DNA of 13,937 bases from contig JALNQF010000798.1 of the NCBI GenBank assembly GCA_028456385.1, forward strand, positions 1-13,937, read 5' to 3'. Every line of letters starts with the position of its first letter. Positions within the stretch are counted from its first letter, which is position 1. Positions 1 to 9,330 of the stretch are shown here, in pieces. Source of the DNA: Ophiosphaerella korrae (lineage: Eukaryota > Ascomycota > Dothideomycetes > Pleosporales > Phaeosphaeriaceae). The translations under genes and the position numbers were made by a program. Below the pieces are notes generated by a model. The model was not told the DNA's origin, searched no databases, and saw nothing but the letters and a program-made list of their open reading frames with translations.

Positions 1-746
1 ATACTATTTATACTTCTCTAGCTTTAGTTATAGGTTATATTAGTCTAAGTACTATAGTACTATTATTACTTACTCTACGTACTTACTTTCTTCTTTAGAA
101 TATATTAGTATATTATCTAAGTATACTATAATAAACTTATCTAAGTATTCTTATAATATATTATTAATTAGTCTTTAGAACGTTACTAGTATATTTATTA
201 GTTTAAAGAGTATTACTATATACTTATAATATCTATAGTATATTTAGAATACTATCTTCTACTCTTTACTTACTTTTATTTATATTAAGTAGTATCTATT
301 CTTTAAGTTTAGCTTTATAAAAATCTTTACTCTACTTAGCTTATCTTAGAGTTTATCTATATTTAGTAGTAGGTATTAGTCTTTTACTATAATATTATTT
401 AGTTTTTAGTAGTTTACGTATATCTTTAGTAGTCTCTTCTTCTTTAGTATAAAGAGAATTAGAAATCTTACTAATAATAAAGATTCTTATATATATCCTT
501 TCTTTAGGTCTTAGTTTAGTTTTTCTTAGAGTATTACTAATTTACTCTCTATTAATTAGTAAATAGGCCTAAAAAGTAGCTTCTTTCTTTCTTATAACTT
601 AATTATATAGTCCTAGAGTTAGTACTTAAGTAATACTAGTGTATCTATCTCTTCTATAAATAAGTAGCTAAACTTCTTATATTATTCTAGGATCTTAGGA
701 GTTACGCGTTACTCCTCTACTTTTACTTCTTAGCCTAGTACCTTAC
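1..746 (-). pseudogene. Ty3/gypsy pol fragment (RT), RIP-inactivated, truncated
   Basis: Read on the minus strand, this is the N-terminal half of a Ty3/gypsy reverse transcriptase that once copied element RNA into DNA. In order of translation, descending in coordinates: a linker with YKKFSYLF (about 685-660), the DHxI-type motif as DYIIKL (612-595), KKK near 445, the VDYRxLN box as VNY*KLNN (417-394), LNLKNRYYLI (312-283, cognate of the DLRxxYxxI box), the FGLTNAPATF box as FKLINILVTF (207-175) and the catalytic YLDD box as YLDN (123-112). LKLEKYK follows near position 10. Each departure from the family consensus fits a C-to-T or G-to-A change; the second catalytic Asp became Asn (GAT to AAT after T). 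The rest of RT, RNase H and integrase would lie left of the window. The gag/protease side is cut at about 747 by the plus-strand element. This family differs from copies 1 and 2, whose box reads YIDN-IIVKG. Confidence 0.88.
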
Positions 747-1068
747 TAGTACTATAGTAGAGTATTATAAAGAAAAGAATAGTAAAAAGAGAGTAAGTAG
801 TTACTAGAGAAATATAAGTACTAAGAGCTTATAAGGAGGTAAACTATTAAAGAGAAAAGGTAAGAGAAGGTAGCTAATAAGCTCTTAGGTTATAAGATAT
901 AACCTATAAGAGGGCAAATAATATTTAGAGTTAGTTTAGCTAATAAAGTTTAAGATCCCTAAGACTAATAAGCTCTTAGGCCCTAAATCTATATTAGGTA
1001 TATAACTTTATAACAAATAGTAACTAATGTAAAACTTAAACCTATAACCTTAGCCTTAGGAGCGCTAG

Positions 1069-1088
1069 CTTACGTACTATTACGTAAG
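1069..1088. repeat. Perfect 8-bp inverted repeat (hairpin) in LTR, copy 1
   Basis: CTTACGTA, loop CTAT, TACGTAAG. Both arms pair fully. The cognate site in copy 2 (9981-10000) has CTTACGCA and TGCGTAAG with the same CTAT loop and is also perfect. It lies just before the minisatellite, inside the candidate LTR. Role unknown; it could be an RNA stem in the LTR transcript or a protein-binding palindrome. Confidence 0.7.
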
Positions 1089-1233
1089 GTATAGGAATAG
1101 ATATAAGAATAGATAGGCATAAGAATAGATATAAGAATAGATAGGTATAGGAATAGGTATAGGAATAGGTATAGGAATAGGTATAGGAATAGGTATAGGA
1201 ATAGGTATAAGAATAGGTATAAGAATAGGTACA
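1087..1233 (+). repeat. Minisatellite, 12-bp unit GGAATAGGTATA, copy 1
   Basis: About twelve tandem units of the 12-mer GGAATAGGTATA, itself two related 6-mers. The first units are degenerate (AGATATAAGAAT and AGATAGGCATAAGAAT types) and the later ones near-perfect. The array sits between the hairpin and a TATA-like run in the candidate LTR. It is about 40 bp longer than the copy 2 array, so unit number has changed since the copies diverged. A minus-strand reading frame of Leu-Tyr-Phe repeats across it is a by-product of the repeat, not a gene. Confidence 0.9.
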
Positions 1234-1243
1234 TATATAAAAC
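1232..1243 (+). promoter_or_regulatory. TATA-like run in candidate LTR, copy 1
   Basis: CATATATAAAAC directly follows the minisatellite and precedes the proposed LTR end by about 75 bases, a reasonable place for the LTR promoter TATA element. Copy 2 has TATATATATAAAAC at 10102-10115. In DNA this TpA-rich the match is weak evidence. Confidence 0.25.
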
Positions 1244-1318
1244 TAAGGACAAGCTAACTTATTTTATATAGGAATAGGTATAGTATAAGTATAAGTATAA
1301 AAATAAGAACACGCTACA

Positions 1319-1501
1319 AATATATAGAGCCTAAGACCTAAGAGGCTATAAGTAGTATAAAAGGTAGGTAGCGTAACTAGCTAAAAATAAAGAAGCTAAT
1401 AGAAAATATTAGAAAAGCTCTTAACAAGCCCTTAGGTACCTAATAAATAGCTAGTAAAAGTATAGATAATAGGAATATTAAAATAGAAAAATAACTAGTA
1501 A
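1319..1501 (+). other. Leader between candidate LTR and gag, copy 1
   Basis: The sequence after CTACA is nearly identical in the two copies (copy 2: 10191-10373). A primer binding site should lie at its start. TAGAGCCTAAGACCTA near 1326 would begin TGG if its TAG had been TGG before RIP, but I cannot assign a tRNA. The gag frame stays readable into this stretch if stops are taken as Gln, so the true gag start cannot be placed; original ATG codons now read ATA. Confidence 0.4.
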
Positions 1502-3264
1502 GAAAATAGTAAGGATAGAATAGAATAATAAGTAGTATAGTAAGAAGAAATAGCCTAGTAGTAGTAAGTAGTATACTATAATTATAGATAAATAACGTAT
1601 AAAGAGAGAAGTAAAGAAAAGAATATTATAAAGTAATCTTAAGCTATAAGATCTAACCTATTATCTAATAAAGAGACTATACTAAAGCTATCTCTTTACT
1701 AGCTAAGAACTTCCTTATATAACTTAGAACTCCTAAACCTAATACCTAAAGGACTATAAGATATACCTAAAAGAATTAGTATACTAATAATAGATAATAG
1801 CTCTACTATCCTAAATACACCCTAACTAATAATTAAGATATCTTTAGAGATATTTAGCTAGCTTATAGTAGCTATTAAAATAATAGTAGAATAGAGTAGT
1901 AGAGTATATATTAGTAAATAAAACCTATTTATAGATAAGAAGTTTAAGTTTACTAGTACTAATATAATAGAGTTTCTAGATAGTATTAAAGAATAAGCAA
2001 TCTTTTATAGATAGCCTATTAGAGACTAGATCTATAATATTATTACGTTTAGTAATAAAATAAGAAAAGATATTATTAAATAAAGTATAACTAAGTTTGT
2101 AGAGGTAGATAAAGTTAAAGATTAGGTAAAGGTTAGAGAAGTAATAAGAAATAGGTTCTAAGGGTCTAATAAAGTATAACAAGAAGAGATAAAAGAAGTA
2201 CTCTAAACCTAGCTATAGTAATACTTACTTATAGACAACCTCTTTCTCTAAGACTACCTTAATAACTTTAGCTTTTAGTTTATAAAGTACTAAAGAGTAG
2301 GAATAATTATAGAAGCTATAAAGAGATACTACCTAGTAAAAGGACTTAATAAGTACTACTTATAAAAAGTCTTTAATAAATATAACCTAAGTAATAAAAA
2401 TATAGAGGACTTTAACTTTTAAATAATCTAGAAGTACTTTAACTAGCTAGTATAGAAAAACCTATAAGTAGAACGTTTTAACCTAGCCTTTAAGAAAACT
2501 ATAAGCGTACTAAAGCTTATAAGCTATAGGAAATAGCTATATATAATACTTAAAAGAATATTTAGGCTTCTTAATATAAAGCTTATACTTAACTCTTATA
2601 ACTAGACTTAAGGATAGAGAGGAGTCTAAATACTTCTAAGAATAGAAGTTATATAATTAGAAGTTAATAATCTTATAGAATACTTTAAAATAATAAAACT
2701 CTAAGTAATTACTTTTATAGCTATAAACAACCTAAACGCTAGAGCCTAAGAACTTATCTAGCTACTAGAGGTATACTTAGTTATAGAAAGACAAATTAAA
2801 GTAGATAAGTATCTATAGACTTCTTAGGCTATAGTAAACCTATAGTTAGTAATACTTTTTACGATAGAGCTATAATTTTAAAAAAACCTTCTACTACTAT
2901 TTTAGAATAACGTAGGACTTTAGTATTAGAATAACATAGTAGGTATAAGTTTAGACTTTTATAGTTATATTAGGTGTAGAGACCTAAATTACTATATTAA
3001 TAACTACGAGGAAAGAAAAGCTTTAATACTTAATAGATAGATTTAGTTTAATCTAGAAACTAGAAGATACTAATAGAGTATAGAGTAAACTTACTAAAGG
3101 TTTATTAAATAGATTAGAGTAAGAGGTAACTAGAATAATATAATAATCTAGTATATTTAGTAGAGAATACAAGACCTAAAGTATAGAGAAATAGACCTTT
3201 AGGTAACGCTAAACTCTATAATATAATAGCTAGTATAGCCTTAGATAATAGTAGTAATAAACTT
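1502..3264 (+). pseudogene. gag: gag (capsid/nucleocapsid), copy 1, RIP-inactivated
   Basis: This frame encoded the structural polyprotein that packages the element RNA into cytoplasmic particles. Visible pieces: a Pro/Ser-rich N-terminal part (about 1640-1830), the capsid start FTSTNIIEFLDSIKE (1949-1993), a long Gln/Leu-rich helical region to about 2850, and a zinc knuckle at 2966-3007. The knuckle has exact CX2CX4HX4C spacing: its positions now read Tyr, Cys (TGT 2975-2977), Tyr, Tyr, each one C-to-T or G-to-A step from Cys or His. RKALILNRQI follows. The frame is supported by copy 2: CAA at 2180, 2792 and 3170 corresponds to TAA in copy 2, and TAA at 1529 corresponds to CAA there. The coordinates mark the supported frame; the real start is unknown. 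The frame ends at a 4-bp indel, after which pol continues in another frame. Confidence 0.85.
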
Positions 3265-3267
3265 AGG
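3261..3267 (+). other. 4-bp indel splitting gag and pol frames in copy 1
   Basis: Copy 1 reads ACTTAGG where copy 2 reads ACTTACTTAGG (12133-12143). Gag is in frame 2 before this point and pol in frame 1 after it. Copy 2 keeps both in one frame. A slip of the short ACTT direct repeat explains it. RIP makes only point changes, so this is a separate event. Confidence 0.8.
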
Positions 3268-4080
3268 AGTGTAATAGATAATTTAAAAGAAGATAGAATA
3301 ATAAGCGTAGAAGAATATAATAGATTCTAGATATAGTAACTAAAAATAAAAAAAGATCTAGTAGAAGAAGATATTACTAAAACTATATATATTGCTATAG
3401 TAGGGTTTAGGACCTAAGAGCCCTTAGTACCTATTCTAGCTATACGAAACAATTACAAAAAAGAGGCTAAATTCTTTAAATCTAAGTAGACCTAATTTAA
3501 TAATATAGAAATAGAAATAGATCTAAAATAACCTCTTAAAAAAATAGATAAATAAAAGAACTACGTAAAAAAGCTTAAGTAGATTAATACTCTAAAACTA
3601 AATACTAAAGAGGTAATATAAAAAGTTATAAAAGCGTATATATCTCTACTTATATAAATACTCTTAGCTAATATACTAGACTTTCTTAAGAAGCTTATAA
3701 AGCCTACTTTTATAGTAGATAAGTTAGAAGAGTTTATAAATATAAGAGTAATAGTAAGTATAACTAAAGACTTAAAAGAGATACTTTAGAGCTCTAAGAG
3801 ACTACTAGTAGCTCTATCTTAGAATAGCTCGTACCTATATATAATAAATACTAATATTCTTAACTAAGTAATAGTAGAAGCTATAAATAGAAAAATTGTT
3901 AAGTATAGAGCCTATAAACTCTTAGGCTCCTCTACTAAAGTACCTCTTATTATACTTATACGCTTTACTAGTTTTGTAGCTAATATAAATATAGTAAAAG
4001 AGTACCTAGAATATAACTAACTTAGTAAGATTAAAAGACTTAGAAAAAAATACCTAAAAGTAATAATCTAGGTCTATAGG

Positions 4081-4380
4081 ACTAGACTACTAGCCTTACT
4101 TAACTTAGGAGTAGAACTTAATACAATCTACCTTAAAATAGCTCTAGCTACTAGCTTAAGTATAACTTCTATACTTAAAGAAATAGCTAGAGTATAGCTA
4201 GTTACTATAAATAGAGTAAAGGAGTCCTTTAAAGAGATTGTATAGGGCGTACTAGTTATTATTAGAAGTATTAAAGTTTAGTCTAACTTCTTTATTATAA
4301 GAGGTTTTTCTTACTTAATAATCTTTAGGAACCTATTTATAATAGATTATTAATACTCTTTTAAATAAGAAGATAATAGC
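4081..4380 (+). other. Aspartic protease region of pol, copy 1
   Basis: This part of the polyprotein would have cut Gag-Pol into mature proteins. The active-site loop is at 4093-4122: LLNLGVELN, where DSG became NLG through GAC to AAC and TCA to TTA, both in RIP context. A hydrophobic strand follows, then FRNLFIIDY (4324-4350), which matches the position of the second conserved protease motif (LGRPF-like). Copy 2 shows the same losses (loop near 12969-12998). Confidence 0.7.
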
Positions 4381-5149
4381 TAAATATACTATAAAGTTTA
4401 GTTAAAAAATCGAAATACTTCTATAAAGTTTATAGTAATATTTAATAAAATAAGAAGTATAAGATAGATAAATATAATAATAGAAAAACTAGTAAAAAAC
4501 TCTACTACTAAGAGTAGAGTTCTATAAATAGATACCTAGAAAATAGAGAAATAAGAAAGAGACGCCTAGAAAACTATTAGTAGTACCTAGTATCTATACT
4601 AGGAATTATAGAATAATCTATAAGTAGATCTAATAATAATAAAATAAGCTAGTATTTCTCTAGATAAAAGTATTTTAGAAATCCTAGAAGACTTTGTAGA
4701 GATATAGAAATAAGTAGAAAGAAAAAAATAGATACCTAAAAGCTTATTAAAGATAGAACTATAATTTAAGCTAAATACTATATATAAGTTAAAAGGTAAA
4801 AAAGTATAGCTAGTCTATAACTCCTTAGTATAGCCCTACTAAGTAGAGGGTTAATTAGACTAGAAAGTAAGAGTAGAACTTAGGTAGCTAGTAAATAATA
4901 ACTAAAGCTAGAGACAATTCTAATAATATATTACTAATAGGACTACTCTTTTTTTTATAGGTACTTAGGTTATAGAAAAATAGCTAGTAAAAATAAAGAT
5001 TACTAACTAGCTATAGCTAAGAGAAAAAAAGATACTAATTAAAGTTTTTCTATATTAAGAAGCTGCGTTAAGCTTTAACTTTATAGAATTAGGCTATATC
5101 TACTTTAATATTATCCTACTAGTTTAAATTAATATAGTACCCTACAAGG

Positions 5150-6480
5150 CCTAAAAAAAAGATAGCTTCTTTATACTTTATAAACTAAGAGAAGTAGTTA
5201 ATAAGATAATTTAGGAATAGTTAAACTAAGAAGTCCTTAAATTAAGTAAAAGCCTATATAGTAACCTCTAGTTCTTAGTAAAGAAAAAAGACTAAAGATA
5301 CTAACTTATTAATAATACCTAGTGTACTAATAGTATAACTATTAGAGATACTAACTTACTTCTAAACCTAGATAAATTCTTAGAGGAATTTATAGGTTAC
5401 TACGTTATATCCTTAATAGACTTCTTCTCTAGATATAATTAAGTAAAGCTCTATTAGGACTCTAGACTACTTATAGTATTTTATATACTAACTTATAGAC
5501 TAGTATAGTAATATACTCTACTTATAAGTACTATAAACTCTATTACTAAGTTTATACGAGTAGTAACTAAAATCCTATAAGAATTAATTCTAACTAGCTA
5601 TATATTATATATAGATAACATTATAGTAAAAGGCCTAAAAATAGACTATAACTTAGACTTACTAGAACCTAGGATCTAAAGGTTTATTAGCGAATATATT
5701 ATTAATATAGATAAAGTTTTACGTAACTTTAAGAGGGCTAGTACTACTACCTTAGGTCTTAAATTAGATTAGTACTATAACTCTATAGGGATTATAGGGT
5801 ATATAGTAGATAAAGAGGGCTAGTACTTAGCTAATAAGAAGGTCTAAAAGATAATTAAATAGCTAGCTTATAGATCTCTAAAAGAAGTCTAAATATTTAT
5901 TAGCTTTTACGTATACTATAGAATCTAGATTAAAGGTTTTACTAAGATAGTAATACTACTATTTAAGCTACTAAAGAAGAATAAAGAATTTAAATAGAGT
6001 TAAGAAGCTTTTCTTACTATAGATAAATTAAAAACCTAACTAACTAGTATACTAGTATTAGTCTCTATAGACTATAGTAAGCCTATTAGACTAATTATTA
6101 TATTAGTTAATAGAAGTAAAAAAGGTTAAGGTATAGTACTCTAGTAAGAAAACCTAAAAGGCTATTAGAACGTAGTACACTATAAATTAAGAGTATAGTT
6201 ACTTTTAGAGTATAACTAGGATTCTAGGAAATATAAGTATAAAGCTATACTACTAGTACTTAAGAAATTCTACTTATAGATCTATAGAGTTTATTTTATA
6301 GTAAAAATAAATACCTATATACTTATAGATTAACTTAATTAAAGCGCTAGTAACTTCTTAGGAGCTCTAATTACAAGATAGCTTACCTTTCTAAATATAT
6401 AAAAATTTAATATAAAGTATATAGCTAGGAAAAAGAATATAGTAGTAGATACTCTCTTAAGGTAACTAGAGCTACTAGGA
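5150..6480 (+). other. RT and RNase H region of pol, copy 1
   Basis: RT motifs in order: KKKD*RY*LINNT (5281-5319), VISLIDFFSRYN (5404-5439), a TNSITKF-like stretch NSITKFIRVV (5536-5565) and YIDN-IIVKG (5608-5634). The connection includes GYIVDKEG (5797-5820) and YVYYRI (5908-5925), the fungal gypsy F-I-G-x-x-x-Y-Y-R region. RNase H carries DYSKP (6070-6084), Asn in place of the first catalytic Asp (6109) and a kept Asp in NIVVDTLL (6448-6450). YIDD-xxVKG with no cysteine or serine after YIDD sets this family apart from the YLDD element at 1-746. Confidence 0.8.
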
Positions 6481-6839
6481 TAGTAGCTACTAAAAGAGCC
6501 TAAAGAAGACGTAGAAGAATTTATAAACTACTATCTAGGGTCTATAACTTTTATTTTACTATAGATAAGCTCTTAGGACCTAGAATTTATATACTTAAAG
6601 ATAGAAATAGACCTAAGCGTGCTAGATACTCTAGAAACGCCTTTTCTACGCAATATTACAAAATAGCTAGTAATACTATAAACTCTAGCTAGAATAAGTA
6701 GAATAGATACTTAAAAGCTCTATAAAAATACGTAAAAGTATAAGGTTATATAAAGACTCTTATAGGCTAAGAGCTCTAAATAGTACTTACTAAAAAGAGT
6801 AGTAGATAAGAAAGAAAAGTAGCTAGAAATTCTAAAGGT

Positions 6840-7880
6840 ACTACATAATAAAAGTAGATACTAAGGCTAAGAAGGAATATAGTAAAAGATCTAGATATAA
6901 TATTTCTAGCTAAATATATTTAAAGATATAGAAACCTATATAAAATCTTACTAGGAATATTAATTTTATTTACTTTAGATAGTAAAGAAAAAGCTATACT
7001 TAAATTAAGGACCTAAGGTCCTATAAAGATAGATTATACTAAATATAGTTTATATACCTAATAGTAAAGGAGGTAAAAGATATATAATTATATATTAGGA
7101 CCTTATAAGCTTATACGTAGAGGCTAAAGCTCTTAGAGTTAATATATTAGAAGCTATTATAAAGTTCCTAAAATAAGATATATTCTTAAGATAGAGAGTA
7201 CTATTTAAAATAATAGTAGATAGAAGACTAGAAAATAAAGGACTAGTTACTAACCTTACTTACTTATATAGTACCTAAAAGGTTATTAGAAGTACTTATT
7301 ACTTTTAAAGCTAAGGAATAATTAAAAGAGGCTATAAAGAGTTAGTAGCTACCTTCTAAAAGATTAAAGGTAATTAAGTAGATAATCTACTTTACGTACT
7401 ATAAGTAGATAGAGTTATAGTAAAATATAGTACTAGAGAGATACTAATATACCTTATATATAGCTAGGAATAAGTCCTACCTATTAAACTCTACGTCTTT
7501 ATATAGTAAACCCTCTTATAGTTAGAAGTTTATAATACTACTACGCTCTTAGTATTATAAGCCTAGTAGTTTAATAAATATAATAATAGACTCTAAGAAG
7601 CTATAGATTGTATAATTAGGCTAAAAGAAAAAAGTAAAGAATAGTTTAATACTAAAAGGACGTTATATATAAAAGATATACCTAAAAGAATATTAGTACT
7701 TATCTAAGACTTATTTAGTAACTAGAATAAATCTAGATAGTAGAAACTCTAACTTTAGTAGAAGGGCCCTTATTAAGTTATCTAGTTATATCTCTCTAGA
7801 TAGTACTAGCTTACTAACCTAGATAGTATAAAGTTTAGAAACTATACTCTAAGAGTAAGAGTAGTAGAATTCTACTAGTA
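6840..7880 (+). other. Integrase and GPY/F region of pol, copy 1
   Basis: The enzyme that joined element cDNA to the genome. Order: an HHCC zinc finger (6844-6960; first His CAT kept, second His now Tyr, CX2C now YX2Y), the core beginning NIVYIPNSKGGK (7048-7083, with Asn at the first catalytic Asp), VEAKALRV (7117-7140), IVDRRLENKG (7213-7242), and IKRGYKELVATF (7321-7356) with Lys at the catalytic Glu. KGPY (7762-7773) and YTLRVRVVEFY (7846-7875) follow. The Glu-to-Lys change is GAA to AAA after T, a RIP step. The first Asp is preceded by A, so its change is less typical. No chromodomain is recognisable downstream. Confidence 0.8.
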
Positions 7881-8416
7881 AAGCTAGTAGGAACTAATAG
7901 ATATCTTAGAAAATTTAGAGCTAGAAGCTAAAGATTTTATAGTTAGATAAAAGGAAAGGTAAGCTTTACCTAATACTAAAGAGTAACCTAAAAGAGTATT
8001 AGATAAACTAGTACTAATAGAGCTAGTATTTAGAAAGTAAAGTAGGTAAGTATAAGAATAATATAAATAGGACTTACTATTACTAGTATAAACTTATTAG
8101 CTATAATTAGTTTAAATCCTAGTATAAAAGCCTAAATTTAATCTAGCTAACTTTAAATTCTTTGTATAAAAGGAACCTAATAAGGAGATTAATTTTAGCT
8201 AAAGATTAGCTAAAAATTTTAAATAGAAGAGAGAATAAGTAGGTATTATAAGTAAATAAGAGAATTAGTAATAAGAAGAAAAAAACTTAGTTAATTTTCT
8301 TTAAAAACAAATAACTAAAGAGGCCTTAGTACTTAGATACTAAGAAGAAAAACCTTATATTACTTATTATTACTAATTACTATCTTTAGAACTAGAAGAA
8401 GAAGCTTAAGTAGTAA

Positions 8417-9330
8417 GAGGACTTCTAAGACTAAACCTAGGTAGCTAAAAGTAAATACTACCTAGATAATAAGTATAATAGTAATCTTAATTCTAAAGCT
8501 AAAGATCTTAAGGTAAAAGGCTAAGAGAATACTAAAGAAGTAGAGAGAGTATAGAAATAAGAGACTAAAGGCTCCTAAAAAGAGAAGTAAAAGAGCCTAA
8601 ACTTATTATATTAAATTAAGAATAGACTAGAGTAAGAATACTACTACTAGAAAGTAGAGCGTAAAGAGGAGAGGTTAAAGGAGTATCTAGATAGTAGCTA
8701 GAAGTAAGAGTAGAAGTAGTAAGAGACTTAATAAAGCGTCTATAAGCGTATCCTAAACTCTTATTAAGACTTAGGTAACTTATATCTAACTCTAGGTTAA
8801 TAAAGTAAGAAAGGCGTAAAGGCGTACCTTATAAGGCCTAAAGAGCTAGTAGTTAATAGAGAGAATTTAGAGTAGTATAAAAGCTTAAAGGTAAGCTAAA
8901 ACTACTAGAAGAAGTACTTTAAGAGTATTTACTAATACTAGAAAGAGATAAAGAGTAAAGAGAACTAGAGAGAACTTAATAAATAAGAGCCTTATCTACT
9001 ATAGAGAAAATAGTAGGTAAGAAATTATTAGACTTACTCTTAGGTATAGTATAACCCTAGAGACGCTAGCTATAAGCTTACTAGTAAAAAGGATTATTAG
9101 TAAAGCTATAAAGATAGCTAGAAGTCTTAGAGTTATTATCTTTAGGCTTATCTATACTATATACTACTAAGTAAGCCCTAAGCCTATAAAGACGTACTAG
9201 CTTACTAGGCGTTATAAAAGGACGCCTATAGGCTACTTAATAACTTAAAGAAATATTTTAGTAAATAAGATACTAAATATTAGCTACTATAGTATTACGT
9301 ATAAAGGGCGTAGTAATAGAGTAGCTAGAA
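8417..9330 (+). pseudogene. Possible extra ORF (Lys/Gln/Glu-rich), unrecognised
   Basis: I do not recognise this. In frame 2, starting with EDF near 8417 and overlapping the last pol codons in another frame, the translation is rich in Lys, Glu, Tyr and former-Gln stops: AKSKYYLDNKYNSN (8444-8485), KVERKEERLKEYLD (8654-8695), NPRDASYKLTSKKDY (9053-9097). It has a charged, coiled-coil-like look up to about 9300. It could be a further ORF of the element, the eroded tail of Gag-Pol, or unrelated flanking sequence. Against it: in RIP-saturated DNA every frame can be read by swapping stops for Gln. A minus-strand frame has a 51-codon stop-free run over 9236-9084, rich in Ser, Tyr, Leu and Arg, that competes with this reading. 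There is no second copy in the window to test it. Confidence 0.25.

Larger units (their letters stand above)
753..1318 (+). repeat. Candidate 5' LTR of copy 1
   Basis: Homology to the copy 2 arm (9658-10190) begins here at TATAG, which in copy 2 is TGTAG, the canonical TG start of an LTR. The proposed 3' end is CTACA at 1314-1318, the inverted complement of TGTAG and present in both copies. The 566-bp span holds a hairpin, a GGAATAGGTATA minisatellite and a TATA-like run. The preceding bases TAGTAC resemble TAGTAT before copy 2, but TAGTA is so common here that I do not call a target duplication. The 3' edge is inferred from the terminal inverted pentamer only, because both arms continue into the same internal sequence. 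Confidence 0.6.
3265..8455 (+). pseudogene. pol: pol (PR-RT-RNaseH-IN), copy 1, RIP-inactivated
   Basis: One frame (codons starting at 3265, 3268 and so on) carries the whole enzyme polyprotein. A linker spans 3265-4080. Protease has LLNLGVELN, the A-L-L-D-S-G-A-E type site with Asp now Asn (4102-4104). RT (about 5150-5650) has FLVKKKD (5269-5292), LIDFFSRYN*VKL (5413-5451) and the catalytic box YIDN (5608-5619) followed by IIVKG. RNase H (about 6060-6470) has LVNRS, whose Asp is now Asn (6109-6111), and ends with RKKNIVVDTLLR. Integrase (about 6840-7470) has an HHCC finger with His kept at 6844 and both Cys now Tyr (6949, 6958), IVDRRLENKG with Asp kept (7219-7221), and IKRGYKE, where the catalytic Glu is now Lys (7324-7326). 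The GPY/F module reads KGPY at 7762-7773. A tail rich in Gln, Lys and Glu runs to about 8455. The true stop codon cannot be told from RIP stops. Confidence 0.87.

Noticed and set aside
747..752. TAGTAC before copy 1 and TAGTAT before copy 2 as a shared target duplication
   Set aside because: TAGTA occurs very often in this TpA-rich DNA, and the 3' flanks needed to test a duplication are not in the window.
1087..1233. CRISPR array
   Set aside because: Units are contiguous 12-mers without unique spacers, and the array sits inside a retroelement LTR in a fungal-type sequence.
1070..1252. Minus-strand 60-codon ORF of Leu-Tyr-Phe repeats
   Set aside because: It is the complement of the GGAATAGGTATA minisatellite. 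Periodic sequence without stops gives a low-complexity peptide, and the copy 2 array differs in length.
1976..2182. Minus-strand 68-codon ORF
   Set aside because: It lies antisense to the Gag capsid frame, which is supported by Gln/stop differences between copies. No motif or homologous start was seen, and it reflects chance lack of stops.
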